A DNA stretch of 64,000 bases from UBA11574 sp963752565 (lineage in GTDB: Bacteria; Desulfobacterota; Desulfobacteria; Desulfobacterales; UBA11574), in contig CAVVZC010000024.1 in NCBI GenBank assembly GCA_963752565.1, forward strand, positions 42,763 through 106,762, given 5' to 3'. This document shows positions 9,024 through 18,602 of the stretch, piece after piece (within the stretch, counting starts at the first letter, position 1; the number at the start of each line of letters is the position of its first letter). A program made the translations under genes and the position numbers. The notes under the pieces were generated by a model. It had not been told where the DNA came from. It saw only the letters and a program-made list of their open reading frames with translations, and made no database searches.

Positions 9024-9728
9024 TTAAGTACGTCTCCCAATCCCTGCGTCGACCGGCGGTAACATAATACGGGCGTCGGCCACAACACATTTTTTCGCAG
9101 AGCACATGACCGGGTTGAGATCGATTGATTCGATCATGTCGGCGGCGGATATGACGAATTTAGAAAAACAGACCAAGGTCCGTGTCAGTTCGTCGCGATT
9201 GACAGCCTGGCGGCCCCGGTACCCGGAAAGCAAGCGGACGGCTTTAAGCCCCTTGATCATGGCCTCCACATCCTCAGTTCCCAGCGGTGCCATGCGCAAA
9301 CTGACGTCCTGGTAAATTTCCACGCCGGTGCCGCCCATGCCCAACAGGATCACCGGCCCGAATTGATTATCGATTTTAGCGCCTATGATCAACTCCAGAC
9401 CGGAAACCATTTGTTCGATCAGCATGGCCTCGAAGCCCTTCAAGCGGCTGAAGGTTTCAAATACGGCTGTCAGTTCCCGGGTGCTCTCGATGCCTGTGTG
9501 CACACCGCCGACATCCGACTTGTGGACAATGCGGGTCGAAACGACCTTGGCTGCCAGGGGAAATCCCAGGTCGGCGGCTGCCGGCTCGATTTGGCCGGGA
9601 TCTGTGACGGCAACAAAACGCGGTACGGCCAATCCGGCCGCGGACAGCAATCGTTTGGCATCCGGTTCGCTGACCCATCCGCGCGTGCGGGCCGCCTCCA
9701 AGACGGTCTTGATCTCGGTTTTCAGCAT
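9024..9728 (-). CDS. Acyl-CoA/acetyl-CoA synthetase (ADP-forming), beta subunit (ATP-grasp)
   Basis: A 234-residue ATP-grasp protein: residues 15-50 (SEPDAKRLLSAAGLAVP), FPLAAKVVSTRIVHKSDVGG with the nucleotide-binding lysine, then IEQMVSGLELIIGAK and GMGGTGVEIYQD, as in the beta part of ADP-forming acetyl-CoA synthetases. Together with the alpha subunit it makes ATP from acyl-CoA, ADP and phosphate. Its start overlaps the alpha gene by 7 bases. The last residues RRT and the TAA stop are inside a copy of repeat module A (9009-9037), so the C-terminus may have been reset by the repeat. Confidence 0.9.
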   Translation of the reverse strand: MLKTEIKTVLEAARTRGWVSEPDAKRLLSAAGLAVPRFVAVTDPGQIEPAAADLGFPLAAKVVSTRIVHKSDVGGVHTGIESTRELTAVFETFSRLKGFEAMLIEQMVSGLELIIGAKIDNQFGPVILLGMGGTGVEIYQDVSLRMAPLGTEDVEAMIKGLKAVRLLSGYRGRQAVNRDELTRTLVCFSKFVISAADMIESIDLNPVMCSAKKCVVADARIMLPPVDAGIGRRT

Positions 9729-11146
9729 GGTTTGCTCCTTTTTATCGCTTCGACCATCAACACGGCCCCTTTGATAGACGGGGACACCGGAACTCCGTTG
9801 AATTCAAATCCCTCGATGAGCATGCGGTAGCGTTCCACATGGGGAACATAGGCTATCAGAGTTTTGTTGTTTCGACGGCAGACCCGGCTCAGGCGGGCTC
9901 CGAGATCGGAAGTGATTTCCGGTGAGTAAGGCAGCAGCAGCAGAACAATGCAGTCCAGTTCCGGGAACCGGGCCAGGTGTTCGGCGGCAGCCATAAAGTC
10001 ACCGTCGGTGGCGCTGCCGGTCAGATCGATGGGATTGGTCAAAGATGCAATTGGCTGAACGCTGGTGGACAGATCGGCGCGGATGCGGGCCTGCTGCTGT
10101 TGATTGAAGGCCGGAATGGACAAGCCGCGCCGACTGCAAATGTCGACTGCCAGGGCCCCGTGCCCGCCGCTGCTGCTGATAATGCCCACACGGCCGTCGA
10201 TGGGTTCACGATAGCAGCTTAAGGCCTCGCAAAAAGAGACCAGTTCGATTTCATTGGCCGCCTCGACGATACCGTGCTGGGCCAGAGCGGCTGAAAAGAC
10301 CGCGTAGTCGCCGGCCATGGAGGCGGTGTGACTGGATACGGCCCGCACGCCTTCGCTGGTCTTTCCGGCTTTCAAAACGATCACTGGTTTGGCGCACTGG
10401 CGGGCGGCCTGCACAAAATCGCGTCCCTCACCGCGAGCAAACCCTTCGATGTAAAAGGCGATCACCCCGGTGTCCGGGTCTGCGGCCAGATACTCGAGCA
10501 GGTCCAGTTCCCGGACAAGGGCTTTGTTGCCAATGCTCACCCCCATGGAAAAGCCGATCCCCAGTTCGGCGAATTTGGTCATCTGATCGACCAGTACACC
10601 GCCGCTCTGGCTAACCAGGGCCACCTTGCCGGACTCGGGCCGAACCATGCGTTCACTGGGGATGAAAAAGGTGTCTATGCGGCCGGGAACATAGATGCCC
10701 AGACAATTGGGGCCGATAAACGGGAAACCGCGCTGCCGGCCCAGATCGGCAAGCTGTTTTTGTAAATCCGGGCGTCCGATTTCAGCGAACCCCCCGGAAA
10801 TGATCGTCGCCCCGCCGGCTCCGGCCTCTATACAGTCTTTGAGGATGGCTAAGGTATATTCAGCCCGTACGGCGATAATCGCCAGATCAACGGGCTGCGG
10901 AAGGTCCTGAATGCCGGTGTATACTTTCTGGCCGAACAGGTCGCCGCCACTGGGGTTGACCGCAAAGACATCCACCGGGTAACGAAGTTGAATTTTGTTG
11001 AAAATAACGTTGGCCGGATGGCGCTCCCGTTTTAGGGACACCCCAATCACTGCCACGGTTTTAGGTTGAAACAGACGCTTGAAATCCCAGGCTGCGGGCC
11101 GTGATTCCAATAAAGGGCCGTTTGAAGGTCCACAGGTGATTTGCAA
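9722..11146 (-). CDS. Acyl-CoA/acetyl-CoA synthetase (ADP-forming), alpha subunit, TTG start
   Basis: A 474-residue CoA-binding/CoA-ligase protein. Residues 25-120 form the CoA-binding Rossmann domain (PKTVAVIGVSLKRERHP); residues 130-280 hold FIGPNCLGIY and the VSSHTASMAG segment with the candidate phospho-histidine; residues 310-470 are the ligase-CoA domain (GIISSSGGHGALAVD). The TTG at 11146 is chosen because CTGGAG lies eight bases upstream, while the longer ATG frame has no site. It forms an operon with the beta subunit. In syntrophs and sulfate reducers such enzymes conserve energy during acid oxidation or activate acids; substrate unknown. Confidence 0.88.
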   Translation of the reverse strand: MQITCGPSNGPLLESRPAAWDFKRLFQPKTVAVIGVSLKRERHPANVIFNKIQLRYPVDVFAVNPSGGDLFGQKVYTGIQDLPQPVDLAIIAVRAEYTLAILKDCIEAGAGGATIISGGFAEIGRPDLQKQLADLGRQRGFPFIGPNCLGIYVPGRIDTFFIPSERMVRPESGKVALVSQSGGVLVDQMTKFAELGIGFSMGVSIGNKALVRELDLLEYLAADPDTGVIAFYIEGFARGEGRDFVQAARQCAKPVIVLKAGKTSEGVRAVSSHTASMAGDYAVFSAALAQHGIVEAANEIELVSFCEALSCYREPIDGRVGIISSSGGHGALAVDICSRRGLSIPAFNQQQQARIRADLSTSVQPIASLTNPIDLTGSATDGDFMAAAEHLARFPELDCIVLLLLPYSPEITSDLGARLSRVCRRNNKTLIAYVPHVERYRMLIEGFEFNGVPVSPSIKGAVLMVEAIKRSKPC

Positions 11147-11573
11147 TGTTTTTCTCCAGATACGATAACAGGTTGCGGGTTTGTTGCACGCCAAAAGACT
11201 GAAGATTTATTTAACCACAAATCAAGGCAGATGAACACAGATTTTTTTGACCCCACTCCGACCCCACTCCTCCAGGATCCGGATGTCAAATTCTGCGATA
11301 TAATGATTGTTTTCAAAAAGGTTTCATAAAACAATTTGCCCCGAATCGATAAAATCAATGCGGGGCAAAATGTGCTGTTATGTATTGTAGCCTTGAAAAT
11401 TTTAAATCATGAAAATTGCGTATTGCGAAATTTCTTTTAAATTGGCCTTTCCGTATTTTTCATGGCAGCAACTCTTTGCTATAAATTATAATTCAAAGTA
11501 TTCCTTAACGTTGAAAAAAGATAGAGAAGGGGCACTGGGTCGGACATGCCCGACGCAATCGAGGCAACTGCTC
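11147..11573. other. Intergenic region, no gene recognised
   Basis: About 430 bases upstream of the acyl-CoA synthetase operon. It holds a short direct duplication (GACCCCACTCC at about 11250-11275) like the flanks of the GGGGTC repeats elsewhere. The promoter of the synthetase operon should lie here, but no confident -35/-10 pair was found. Confidence 0.4.
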
Positions 11574-11849
11574 CTAATTTGTTGCAATTTTATGTCCATT
11601 TTCCCCAATAAAGATTAGATTATTCAGTCTCTTATTTAAGATAGCAAGGTTCTTTTGAAACACAGCTTGACCAAAAGAATGGATGGTCTTAAGGTCATTA
11701 GTGTCAATAAAGATTTGATAAAACCTGTTGCCTTGCTCTATTAACGTGTTGATCAATTCGTGTGCAGAGTTTCCGTCAAAATCACCATCCAATTTCAGAT
11801 GGAGGCTATCTCTGGTTTTAAAAGAAATAATTTTGAAATTTGATGCCAT
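11574..11849 (-). CDS. STAS-like small protein
   Basis: A 91-residue protein of the size and pattern of a stand-alone STAS domain (anti-sigma-factor antagonist fold): FKTRDSLHLKLDGDFDGNSA, then QIFIDTNDLKTIHSFG, with alternating strands and helices. The serine of the typical D-S phospho site is here at about residue 59 in TIHSFG. Such proteins bind or release anti-sigma kinases or receive signals in partner switching. No anti-sigma kinase is nearby. It lies next to a CBM48 mini-protein gene with about 120 bases between them. Confidence 0.65.
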   Translation of the reverse strand: MASNFKIISFKTRDSLHLKLDGDFDGNSAHELINTLIEQGNRFYQIFIDTNDLKTIHSFGQAVFQKNLAILNKRLNNLIFIGENGHKIATN

Positions 11850-11971
11850 TATTTTCCTCAGATATACTGCGCTTTTAGGCGCTTATGAATGTATTCCACG
11901 GTTTTTGAGGTCGTCCATATCTATTTATGTTCTTTGTGTCTTAATTCCCGGTTTATTCCTACTTGTCCGGG

Positions 11972-12268
11972 TTAAGATTCGGTCAAGCTAAAAACATTGT
12001 TGTAAGTTCCGAAGCAATTCGGACAGGTCTGGCCATTTTTGGGATCTTCTTTCCACTGACCGTCAACCAGAAACTTGTATTCATATTTTCCGGGAGAAAT
12101 TATAACGGACTTGACCCACATCCCGTTCCTATCCTTTTGCATGGGGTGCTTTTTTGGATTCCAATCATTAAAATCCCCCACCAGGATGACCTCTTTGGCA
12201 TCTGATGAATTCATTGAAAACGTTACTTTGCGCTTCTTGATTATCTGTTTTGATTTGATCTTTGCCAT
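11972..12268 (-). CDS. Stand-alone CBM48/AMPK-type glycogen-recognition domain protein
   Basis: A 98-residue single-domain protein. After a basic leader (MAKIKSKQIIKKRK) it reads VILVGDFNDWNP and PGKYEYKFLVDGQWKEDP, the GDFNxW and YxYKFxVDGxWxxDP marks of the E-set domain found in glycogen branching enzymes and AMPK beta subunits. No catalytic domain follows. Two cysteines (CPNC) near the C-terminus are unusual. The role is unknown; it may bind alpha-glucans or act as a small regulatory subunit. Confidence 0.85.
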   Translation of the reverse strand: MAKIKSKQIIKKRKVTFSMNSSDAKEVILVGDFNDWNPKKHPMQKDRNGMWVKSVIISPGKYEYKFLVDGQWKEDPKNGQTCPNCFGTYNNVFSLTES

Positions 12269-12397
12269 ATGATACCCCCTAAAATGATATTGATTGATTC
12301 GAAAAGATAAATGGAAACTTTTTGCCTTACTTTACTAAAATTTTTTGGATATACAAGACGAGATTATTGTGGGTATAATATGGGGTATAAGCCCATA

Positions 12398-14581
12398 TTA
12401 TGAGAAGGATGACAGGTAGGTTCTGAGGTTTGTTTTTTTGTTCTTTATACCGAATTTCTTTCGGATATTGTTTCTATGAAAATCGATGGTGCTTGTAGCC
12501 AAATTCATAATTTCTGCAATTTCCTTTGTGGTATTACCCTGCTTGATCAGATTTGACACCTGAAGTTCTGTGGGAGAAAGCTTTATTAATTTAGAGGACA
12601 ATCCGTGTACAAACGGAGAAACAATATCATTTAAATTTGATTCTATGATACCAAGATAGGCCCGTTGTTTTTCACCCAATTTTTTCATTTTTAATTTTTC
12701 CAGATAGGGTAAGACCAACTCCCTAACATTCAATAACACCTTTTCTTCAAGTTCAATTTTATCTTCTTCCCTCTGTCTCAATAAGACCTTTAATGCCGTG
12801 TTTGCTTCTTCAAGACCAATTGTTTTTATCTCCAGTTCCACCCCTCTTTGTTTCAGCGCTTTCTCCGCTGTCTTTCGATTTAATATTTCCGCTTTTAATT
12901 CTATGTTGGTTTTCATAAGCTCTGCAGTACGTTCTTCAACACGTTTTTCCAACTCGTCGTGTGCCCTGCGCAGAGCAGCCTCACCTTGTTTCTTCTCCGT
13001 TATATCTCGATTACTAGTGCGTCTTCCAAGAAAACTGCCGTCATCACCGTAGACGGGCTGACAAATGTGGGCGATCCAACGTTCATCGCCACTGCTTGTT
13101 ATTATGCGAAATTCTATTGTTTGTGCATTTATACTCATTATTTCCTCTTTAAGATGCCGGACGAGTAACTTATGCTCATCGGGATGGACAATCTTTTCGA
13201 GAAGTTTGGCGTCTAGAAGGAATTCATGGGCACCGTAACCAGTGATACGTTGACACGAAGGTGAGACATAAAGATAGGTCCCATCAGGTGCGATCCAGGA
13301 TTCCCAGTCGTAGGTAAAGTCAGCAACAGTTCTAAATCGCTGTTCGCTTTCTCGAAGGGCTTTTTCAGCTTCCATTCGTTCTGTAATGTCACGAACATAT
13401 TCGACGATGCCGGTTGGAATCCCATCAGCGCCTAAGATGGGAAATGAATACAACTCCAGCCATCCTACTGATTGTCCTGATTCAACTAAAGGCACAATGT
13501 CCATTTGTAGGCTGCCCCTCTCAAGAGCTCTTATAGAAGGGCAAATTTCGCATCGCTTAGTTCTTCCGTGATAAAATTCATAGCATTTCTTACCCTTGAA
13601 CGGCATTGCATGGGCGTACCATTTTTCCATCGTCTTATTGACTTGCAAAATATTTAGATCTTTATCAAGAACGGAAATGCCGTCCTGAATTGCATCGAAA
13701 ATGTTCTGCAAAAAACTTTCACTCTTTTTCAATTTATCTTCGGTTTGTTTGCGATGCGTAATATCGAGGAACATCGCCGCCATTGTACCGGGAGCAGTTT
13801 GAAAAGCGTGTACTTCAAACGCCCCTTTGATTTGTTTATCTTCGTAATCAATCTGCTCTGCTTGCCAAGTTTCGCCCTTAACACAAGCTCGGCGAAATCG
13901 CCCGGGAACCTCTGTGTTAACCAAAGGAGGAAACGCTTCTTCAATGGTTTTACCGAAGAATTGCGTGTTGTTTATTCCAAGAATTTCATCTGCAGCAGGG
14001 TTGGCACCGCTTAAAATCAGCCGGCCATCGGGTTTAAGTTTATAGATATGTATTCCCATGGGTGAAGAATTGACAATGTTGCGAAATTTTTCTTCGCTCT
14101 CCCTTAAATCCTGTTCCGCACGTTTGCGATCCGTAATATTAAAAAAGACACCGCTCACATATTTCATATGCCCATCGTCATCGCACACAATTTGCCCTCT
14201 AGCTTGAATCCATTGGATCCCCCCATCCTTCGACTTGATCCGGTAGTCCCTTACATAAGATTTGTCAGTTTTAAGGGCCTGGATAAAGTGATCTCTTACA
14301 GCTTCAAAATCTTCGTCAACGATAATATCGGACCATTTCATATTCTGGGAATTAAATTCATCAACATCATATCCTGTCAATAATTCAACCTTTCTATCAA
14401 AGAATCCGACAGACCAGTCTTTATATCCTTTATATACGATACCCGGGAGATTATTTACTAATAACCTGTATTTTCCCTCGCTTTCTTGCAATGCTCGCTC
14501 TGCCTGTTTCAGTTTAGATGCTTCTTTCTCTAATTCTTTGACGCTTTGTTCCAATTCCTCATAGGTTGGTTTTCTGTCCAT
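12398..14581 (-). CDS. Multi-PAS signalling protein with C-terminal LuxR-type DNA-binding domain
   Basis: A 727-residue cytoplasmic regulator; ATG 14581 has GGAGG eight bases upstream. After a short coiled coil (residues 5-35) come four PAS domains at about 37-160, 168-285, 292-412 and 418-540, with PAC-type tails such as GVFFNITDRKRAE and TSNRDITEKKQGE. The third contains CEICPSIRAL, a cysteine pair that might bind a cluster or heme. A coiled coil (545-655) leads to a LuxR helix-turn-helix (LSPTELQVSNLIKQGNTTKEIAEIM). There is no kinase domain and no membrane span, so it is likely a one-component transcription factor. The signal is unknown. Confidence 0.92.
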   Translation of the reverse strand: MDRKPTYEELEQSVKELEKEASKLKQAERALQESEGKYRLLVNNLPGIVYKGYKDWSVGFFDRKVELLTGYDVDEFNSQNMKWSDIIVDEDFEAVRDHFIQALKTDKSYVRDYRIKSKDGGIQWIQARGQIVCDDDGHMKYVSGVFFNITDRKRAEQDLRESEEKFRNIVNSSPMGIHIYKLKPDGRLILSGANPAADEILGINNTQFFGKTIEEAFPPLVNTEVPGRFRRACVKGETWQAEQIDYEDKQIKGAFEVHAFQTAPGTMAAMFLDITHRKQTEDKLKKSESFLQNIFDAIQDGISVLDKDLNILQVNKTMEKWYAHAMPFKGKKCYEFYHGRTKRCEICPSIRALERGSLQMDIVPLVESGQSVGWLELYSFPILGADGIPTGIVEYVRDITERMEAEKALRESEQRFRTVADFTYDWESWIAPDGTYLYVSPSCQRITGYGAHEFLLDAKLLEKIVHPDEHKLLVRHLKEEIMSINAQTIEFRIITSSGDERWIAHICQPVYGDDGSFLGRRTSNRDITEKKQGEAALRRAHDELEKRVEERTAELMKTNIELKAEILNRKTAEKALKQRGVELEIKTIGLEEANTALKVLLRQREEDKIELEEKVLLNVRELVLPYLEKLKMKKLGEKQRAYLGIIESNLNDIVSPFVHGLSSKLIKLSPTELQVSNLIKQGNTTKEIAEIMNLATSTIDFHRNNIRKKFGIKNKKTNLRTYLSSFS

Positions 14582-14941
14582 CAGAAAATCCTCCAATTAG
14601 AATAACAACGGCCCTGATTAATTATAGATATATTTGCTATGAATCCAAAGACCAATATACATCACATAGATCCTTATTTCAGGAATCTATTATCGTTTAA
14701 TCGGATTTATTATCAGTTAAGGGTATTATATATTAATCGATCGTTGATTTGCAAGGTGGGTTATTTGGGTGATGAGTACATTTAAACAAACAAAAAATTG
14801 GGGGTTCTGCTCCACCGATTAAAAATGTAGACTTCGTGCCTGAAGCTTCAATTTCCTGAAAGTGAAGGTTTATAACTGAAATCATAAAAAAGACAGGGCC
14901 ATTGTTGACCCTGCCTTTTTTGCAATTGAGTTAGAAATGTT
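14582..14941. other. Intergenic region upstream of the PAS regulator
   Basis: About 360 bases between the Sel1 gene and the PAS-LuxR gene. It holds the Sel1 terminator and an AT-rich tract (14690-14750) with ATTATATATTAATCGATCG, the probable promoter zone of the PAS regulator. No gene is seen. Confidence 0.4.
14886..14921 (-). terminator. Terminator after the Sel1-repeat gene (possibly bidirectional)
   Basis: The hairpin GGCAGGGTCA / TGGCCCTGTC with a 4-base loop is followed by a T6 run on the minus strand and also flanked by T6 on the plus strand. It lies about 20 bases after the stop at 14942. Its stem resembles the hairpin at 23831-23854. Confidence 0.8.
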
Positions 14942-15601
14942 TTATTTGTTCAAATTCTTAATTTTCTTCCTCAATTCAGCAGCTTCATTCTGGCCCTGTG
15001 CAACCTGTTTCAGGGTCATTTCGGATCTCAATATCTCAAGATTCCTTTTGGCCCTTTCATTTCCACTTGCAGAAGCAACACTCCACCAAACATAAGTCTT
15101 GATGACGTCTTTAGGAACGCCGACACCTTTATAAAACCTGAAACCCAGATTAAACTGGGCTTTAGTATATCCCAGATTGGCAGCTTTACTATACCACTTT
15201 ATGGCTTCGGCATTGTTCTGAGGGGCGCCTTGGCCTTGAGAAAACATTTGGCCAAGATTGAACTGGGCTCTGGCATCTCCCTGTTCAGCTGCTTTCTTAA
15301 ACCAATTCATGGCTTCGGCATTGTTCTGAGGGGCGCCTTGGCCTTGAACATACATGAAGCCAAGATTGAGCTGGGCTTTGGCATATCCTTGTTCGGCTGC
15401 TTTCTTAAACCAATTCATGGCTTCGGCATTGTTCTGGGGAACCCCTTCACCATCTGAATACATATTTCCTAAATTGAACTGGGCTTCAGCATCTCCACTT
15501 TTGGCAAGCCTTGTCGTTTTCTGGAAATCTTCTTCACCCCAAGCGAGATTTACAAGATAGAAAAACGAAAGACAGATTGCTATCACGGCAGTTTTCTTCA
15601 T
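14942..15601 (-). CDS. Exported Sel1-repeat (TPR-like) protein
   Basis: A 219-residue protein with a signal peptide (MKKTAVIAICLSFFYLVNLAWG, cut before EED) and four to five 36-residue Sel1 repeats (AQFNLGNMYSDGEGVPQN, then EAMNWFKKAAEQGYAK). The middle repeats are nearly identical at DNA level (15205-15450), a sign of recent duplication. Sel1 repeats form scaffold solenoids in signalling and secretion. Periplasmic location is inferred. A terminator follows directly and the gene stands alone. Confidence 0.9.
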   Translation of the reverse strand: MKKTAVIAICLSFFYLVNLAWGEEDFQKTTRLAKSGDAEAQFNLGNMYSDGEGVPQNNAEAMNWFKKAAEQGYAKAQLNLGFMYVQGQGAPQNNAEAMNWFKKAAEQGDARAQFNLGQMFSQGQGAPQNNAEAIKWYSKAANLGYTKAQFNLGFRFYKGVGVPKDVIKTYVWWSVASASGNERAKRNLEILRSEMTLKQVAQGQNEAAELRKKIKNLNK

Positions 15602-15894
15602 TGAGATTTCCTCCGCCTGAAAATGTTATTTTATAAAATACAGCAAAAATCGTGCAAAATTTTAAATTCTATTATAAAAAGTAGTAAAACGGTTTATTAT
15701 CAAATAGTTATTCTAAATACACGAACGTTGGACAACAAGTATTGTGTTGGCATTTGCTAATCGAAGTGTCATTTTTTCAACAGGCATGTGATATCCGTAA
15801 AAATTTTGTGCTTGAAATTCCGGCCATACACAGCAGTAACATGCAAACGGGATTCGTTACGGCTTCGCTGGAGATTTCACAGGCTTTTCCTCTT
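15602..15894. other. Intergenic region, nothing recognised
   Basis: An AT-rich stretch between the asparaginase-like and Sel1 genes. It must hold the Sel1 promoter (AT-rich zone about 15640-15720). No repeat or hairpin stood out. Confidence 0.3.
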
Positions 15895-16881
15895 CTAATA
15901 AATAGCGACAAAGGGTTCTGTATTACTTGACACACGCCCTCTCATCATCCCTTTTGTATTGAAAGGCATCGTAATATTTCCAGCAGAATCAATGGCGATG
16001 ATACCGCCAGTCCCTCCGTTTGTAACTACTTTGTCGAGTGCCTGCTTGGCAGCCTCAGCAATTGTGAGATTTTTGTAGGAATAAAGTGCGGCTACGTCAT
16101 GGGCGACCGCCCATCGAATAAAGTACTCTCCATGTCCTGTGCAGGAGACGGCTACCTTGTCATTTGCATATGTTCCGGCGCCTATGATGGGGCTGTCACC
16201 TACGCGTCCGGGAATTTTTCTTCCAAACCCGCCTGTAGAGGTCCCTGCTGCTAAATTGCCACATTTGTCCAACGCCACTGACCCAACCGTTCCATAGGGA
16301 CTGGCTCTTTCAGAATTCGCGAAACGCTCGTTATCATCAACGCCAACATTCAAAGAAGCAATTGTGTTGACATATTTCTCAGCGCTTTCACCAACAAACA
16401 TCACGTTATCCGATTTTTCAAGTATCAATTTTGCAGCCGAGATTGGATTTCTAATTTTACTGCTAACTGATGCAACGGCCCCTGCTTGCATATTTTTACC
16501 ATCCATGATGGAAGCATCCATCTCTACAACGCCAGTCTTGTTTTTTCTTGATCCTTTTCCAGCATTGAACAGTCCGCTATCTTCCATCTCCCTGATGGCA
16601 AAATGGACAACATCCAAACTCGTTGCGCCACTATGAAGCAGTTTTTTACAATTATCCAAAAGATTTTTGATTAAGGCGGTTTTTTCTTTGAGCTTGTATT
16701 TCCTGTAACCGGCACCGCCGTGGATGACCATTACGAAATTGTTACCCTGATTGCATTTCCCGATTTCAACTGTCTGCCTTTCCGCCGTATTTTTTTTCGG
16801 AAAAAATCCCATCTGCGACGCAAAAGAGCTGGTTACGAAAAGAACAATGAGAGTCAGAATAGTAACTCGAATAGTTTTCAT
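15895..16881 (-). CDS. Exported isoaspartyl peptidase / plant-type L-asparaginase (Ntn hydrolase)
   Basis: A 328-residue protein with a signal peptide (residues 1-22, ending SFAS). It matches the plant-type asparaginase family: VIHGGAGYRKY near the N-terminus, AGKGSRKNKTGVVEMDASIMDG, and the cleavage site ASPYGTVGSVALD, where the threonine (about residue 198) becomes the N-terminal nucleophile after self-cleavage, then GGFGRKIPGRVGDSPIIGAGTYA split over the substrate loop. It should hydrolyse isoaspartyl dipeptides or asparagine in the periplasm. Key residues look intact. Single gene. Confidence 0.92.
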   Translation of the reverse strand: MKTIRVTILTLIVLFVTSSFASQMGFFPKKNTAERQTVEIGKCNQGNNFVMVIHGGAGYRKYKLKEKTALIKNLLDNCKKLLHSGATSLDVVHFAIREMEDSGLFNAGKGSRKNKTGVVEMDASIMDGKNMQAGAVASVSSKIRNPISAAKLILEKSDNVMFVGESAEKYVNTIASLNVGVDDNERFANSERASPYGTVGSVALDKCGNLAAGTSTGGFGRKIPGRVGDSPIIGAGTYANDKVAVSCTGHGEYFIRWAVAHDVAALYSYKNLTIAEAAKQALDKVVTNGGTGGIIAIDSAGNITMPFNTKGMMRGRVSSNTEPFVAIY

Positions 16882-17387
16882 TTGTTTGCCTGCACATTAA
16901 AAAATAGTGGGTTATGATACAGGCTAAAGATTGAAACACTTCGGATATGTGATTTTGCCTGTATTCAAAATTCGATTCCTTTACAAATATCGTATAATGG
17001 CCGTTGTCAAGTCAATAAATTCTTATGTATCGTATGGGTTATCAATCGGAGTAAAAGCCGGGGCCCTTGGCTCTATGTGGCCTAACTTGAACGATTTTTC
17101 TATCTGTCAATCAATACTGCCATTATGTTTCTTGTAAGAGTTCATTGTTATTATCTTTAGAGAGGCCATCTTCCAATGATGCTGTTTTCAAAAGCTGAGA
17201 TATCTTTATTTCTTTTCTCACGTGTTATTATCTCTCAAATTTCATGCCAAAAGTGACGATGATAGGGGTATGTACTAGAATAATTGGAACATTCGATATT
17301 ATAGTGCTTCTTAGAGAAGATGTTTCTTTGATTTTGGCAGAGTGTTAGGGAGATGGATCATCATCACAGAAGAAAAAATTAGCTTTG
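16882..17387. other. Intergenic region, no gene recognised
   Basis: About 500 AT-rich bases between the PLP decarboxylase and the asparaginase-like gene. No repeat family member and no clear terminator were found. Several stop codons interrupt all frames. Confidence 0.35.
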
Positions 17388-18602
17388 TTATGCATTAATA
17401 CTTTTTAATACTTCTCGTATCGTGGAAAATATTCCATCGATATCTGCTAATGGGTTTGCAGCAACTGATCGTAGCCAATATTCGTTTTGAATAATACAGG
17501 TTGAAAGCATCCCCTCTGGTAAACGCCTATGAAGGTCCTCTGTAGCAGTCGTGAATGGACGGAATACGGTTATACCGGTTTTGGGTGTTGCCCAAAGGGA
17601 TATGCTTTCCTCCATGTTGAGTTTCTCAGCAAGTTGTTGAGCCATCGACATTGTGCGGTCAATACGATCAACAATGCCAGTTCTTCCCCAAGCAAGCAAG
17701 GTTGCAAATAAAGGTATTGCGGCAGCACCACGAGACCCTTGAACTCCTATATTAGGGTTAGCCAAATACCCCCCACCAAAACTTATCGCGGCGTTTACAA
17801 GTTCATGATCTCTAAACATTATAAGCGCGGAGTCTTTTGGTTGGAACAACCATTTATGGGCAGAAACAGCAATAGAATCAGCTGAATCAATACCCTCAAG
17901 CAAATGGGAATGAGTTGGACTAAGGCGCAGTGGCCCACCCCACGCTGCGTCAACATGAGTCCATTTTGCATGCCCTGCTAATTCCAGCGGATCGATTTCT
18001 CCGGTAGAAGTCGTTCCTGCGGTCAGAACCAAACATGCATTTGCAACATCACCAATGTGCTCCGGATCAAGTTGACCATGTTTGTTGACTGGTATTTCTT
18101 CATAAGGTAATCTAAGTATCCGAGCCGCTTTCTTTATACTCAAATGCGCTGCTTCCGACGCAATTACTTTTTTTACGCCTTTTGCATCTCTGGCAGCCCA
18201 TATCGCTGTGAGATTTGCAAGTGTTGATCCAGGACACATGTGGCCTCCATCCATACCAAAATATGGAGTCAACCAATCGATTACGAGTTTTTCAGCCTCG
18301 ATCGCGAAAGGCGCTGTTGCCTGATGCAATAGATTCTGGTTGAGCCGTGCGTTCCAAAGAGCTGTTGCCCAAGTGATCCAAGGTGTTGGTGGATCCATGT
18401 GGGCTAAAGCATTGGGGGCGTCTAATCGGGCAGCGCCGCCGATTACATGAGGGGCTAGAACTCTCAGAGTGTCAAACTCTCCAATTCCCACCTCTGGAAA
18501 TGACGTTGGTAAGTCGCTTGGTTCCAATGGAACTTGGCGAAGCAAATCAATCGCATATTCGAGACCTTCACTGGGTAAAAAACTTTTATCTTTATTATTC
18601 AT
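17388..18602 (-). CDS. PLP-dependent group II decarboxylase family protein
   Basis: A 404-residue fold-type I PLP enzyme. The lysine that binds PLP is in SAHKWLFQPKDSA (about residue 249); THVDAAWGG holds the aspartate and alanine that contact the ring, and ltAGTTSTGEIDPL the loop before it. Family members decarboxylate aromatic or acidic amino acids (tyrosine, glutamate, aspartate) in the cytosol. The length is shorter than eukaryotic types and typical of bacterial ones. Substrate cannot be told from sequence. Single gene. Confidence 0.88.
   Translation of the reverse strand: MNNKDKSFLPSEGLEYAIDLLRQVPLEPSDLPTSFPEVGIGEFDTLRVLAPHVIGGAARLDAPNALAHMDPPTPWITWATALWNARLNQNLLHQATAPFAIEAEKLVIDWLTPYFGMDGGHMCPGSTLANLTAIWAARDAKGVKKVIASEAAHLSIKKAARILRLPYEEIPVNKHGQLDPEHIGDVANACLVLTAGTTSTGEIDPLELAGHAKWTHVDAAWGGPLRLSPTHSHLLEGIDSADSIAVSAHKWLFQPKDSALIMFRDHELVNAAISFGGGYLANPNIGVQGSRGAAAIPLFATLLAWGRTGIVDRIDRTMSMAQQLAEKLNMEESISLWATPKTGITVFRPFTTATEDLHRRLPEGMLSTCIIQNEYWLRSVAANPLADIDGIFSTIREVLKSINA

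Noticed and set aside
9363..9830. 155-codon plus-strand frame opposite the acyl-CoA synthetase genes
   Set aside because: An antisense shadow in GC-rich coding DNA; no ribosome site or domain.
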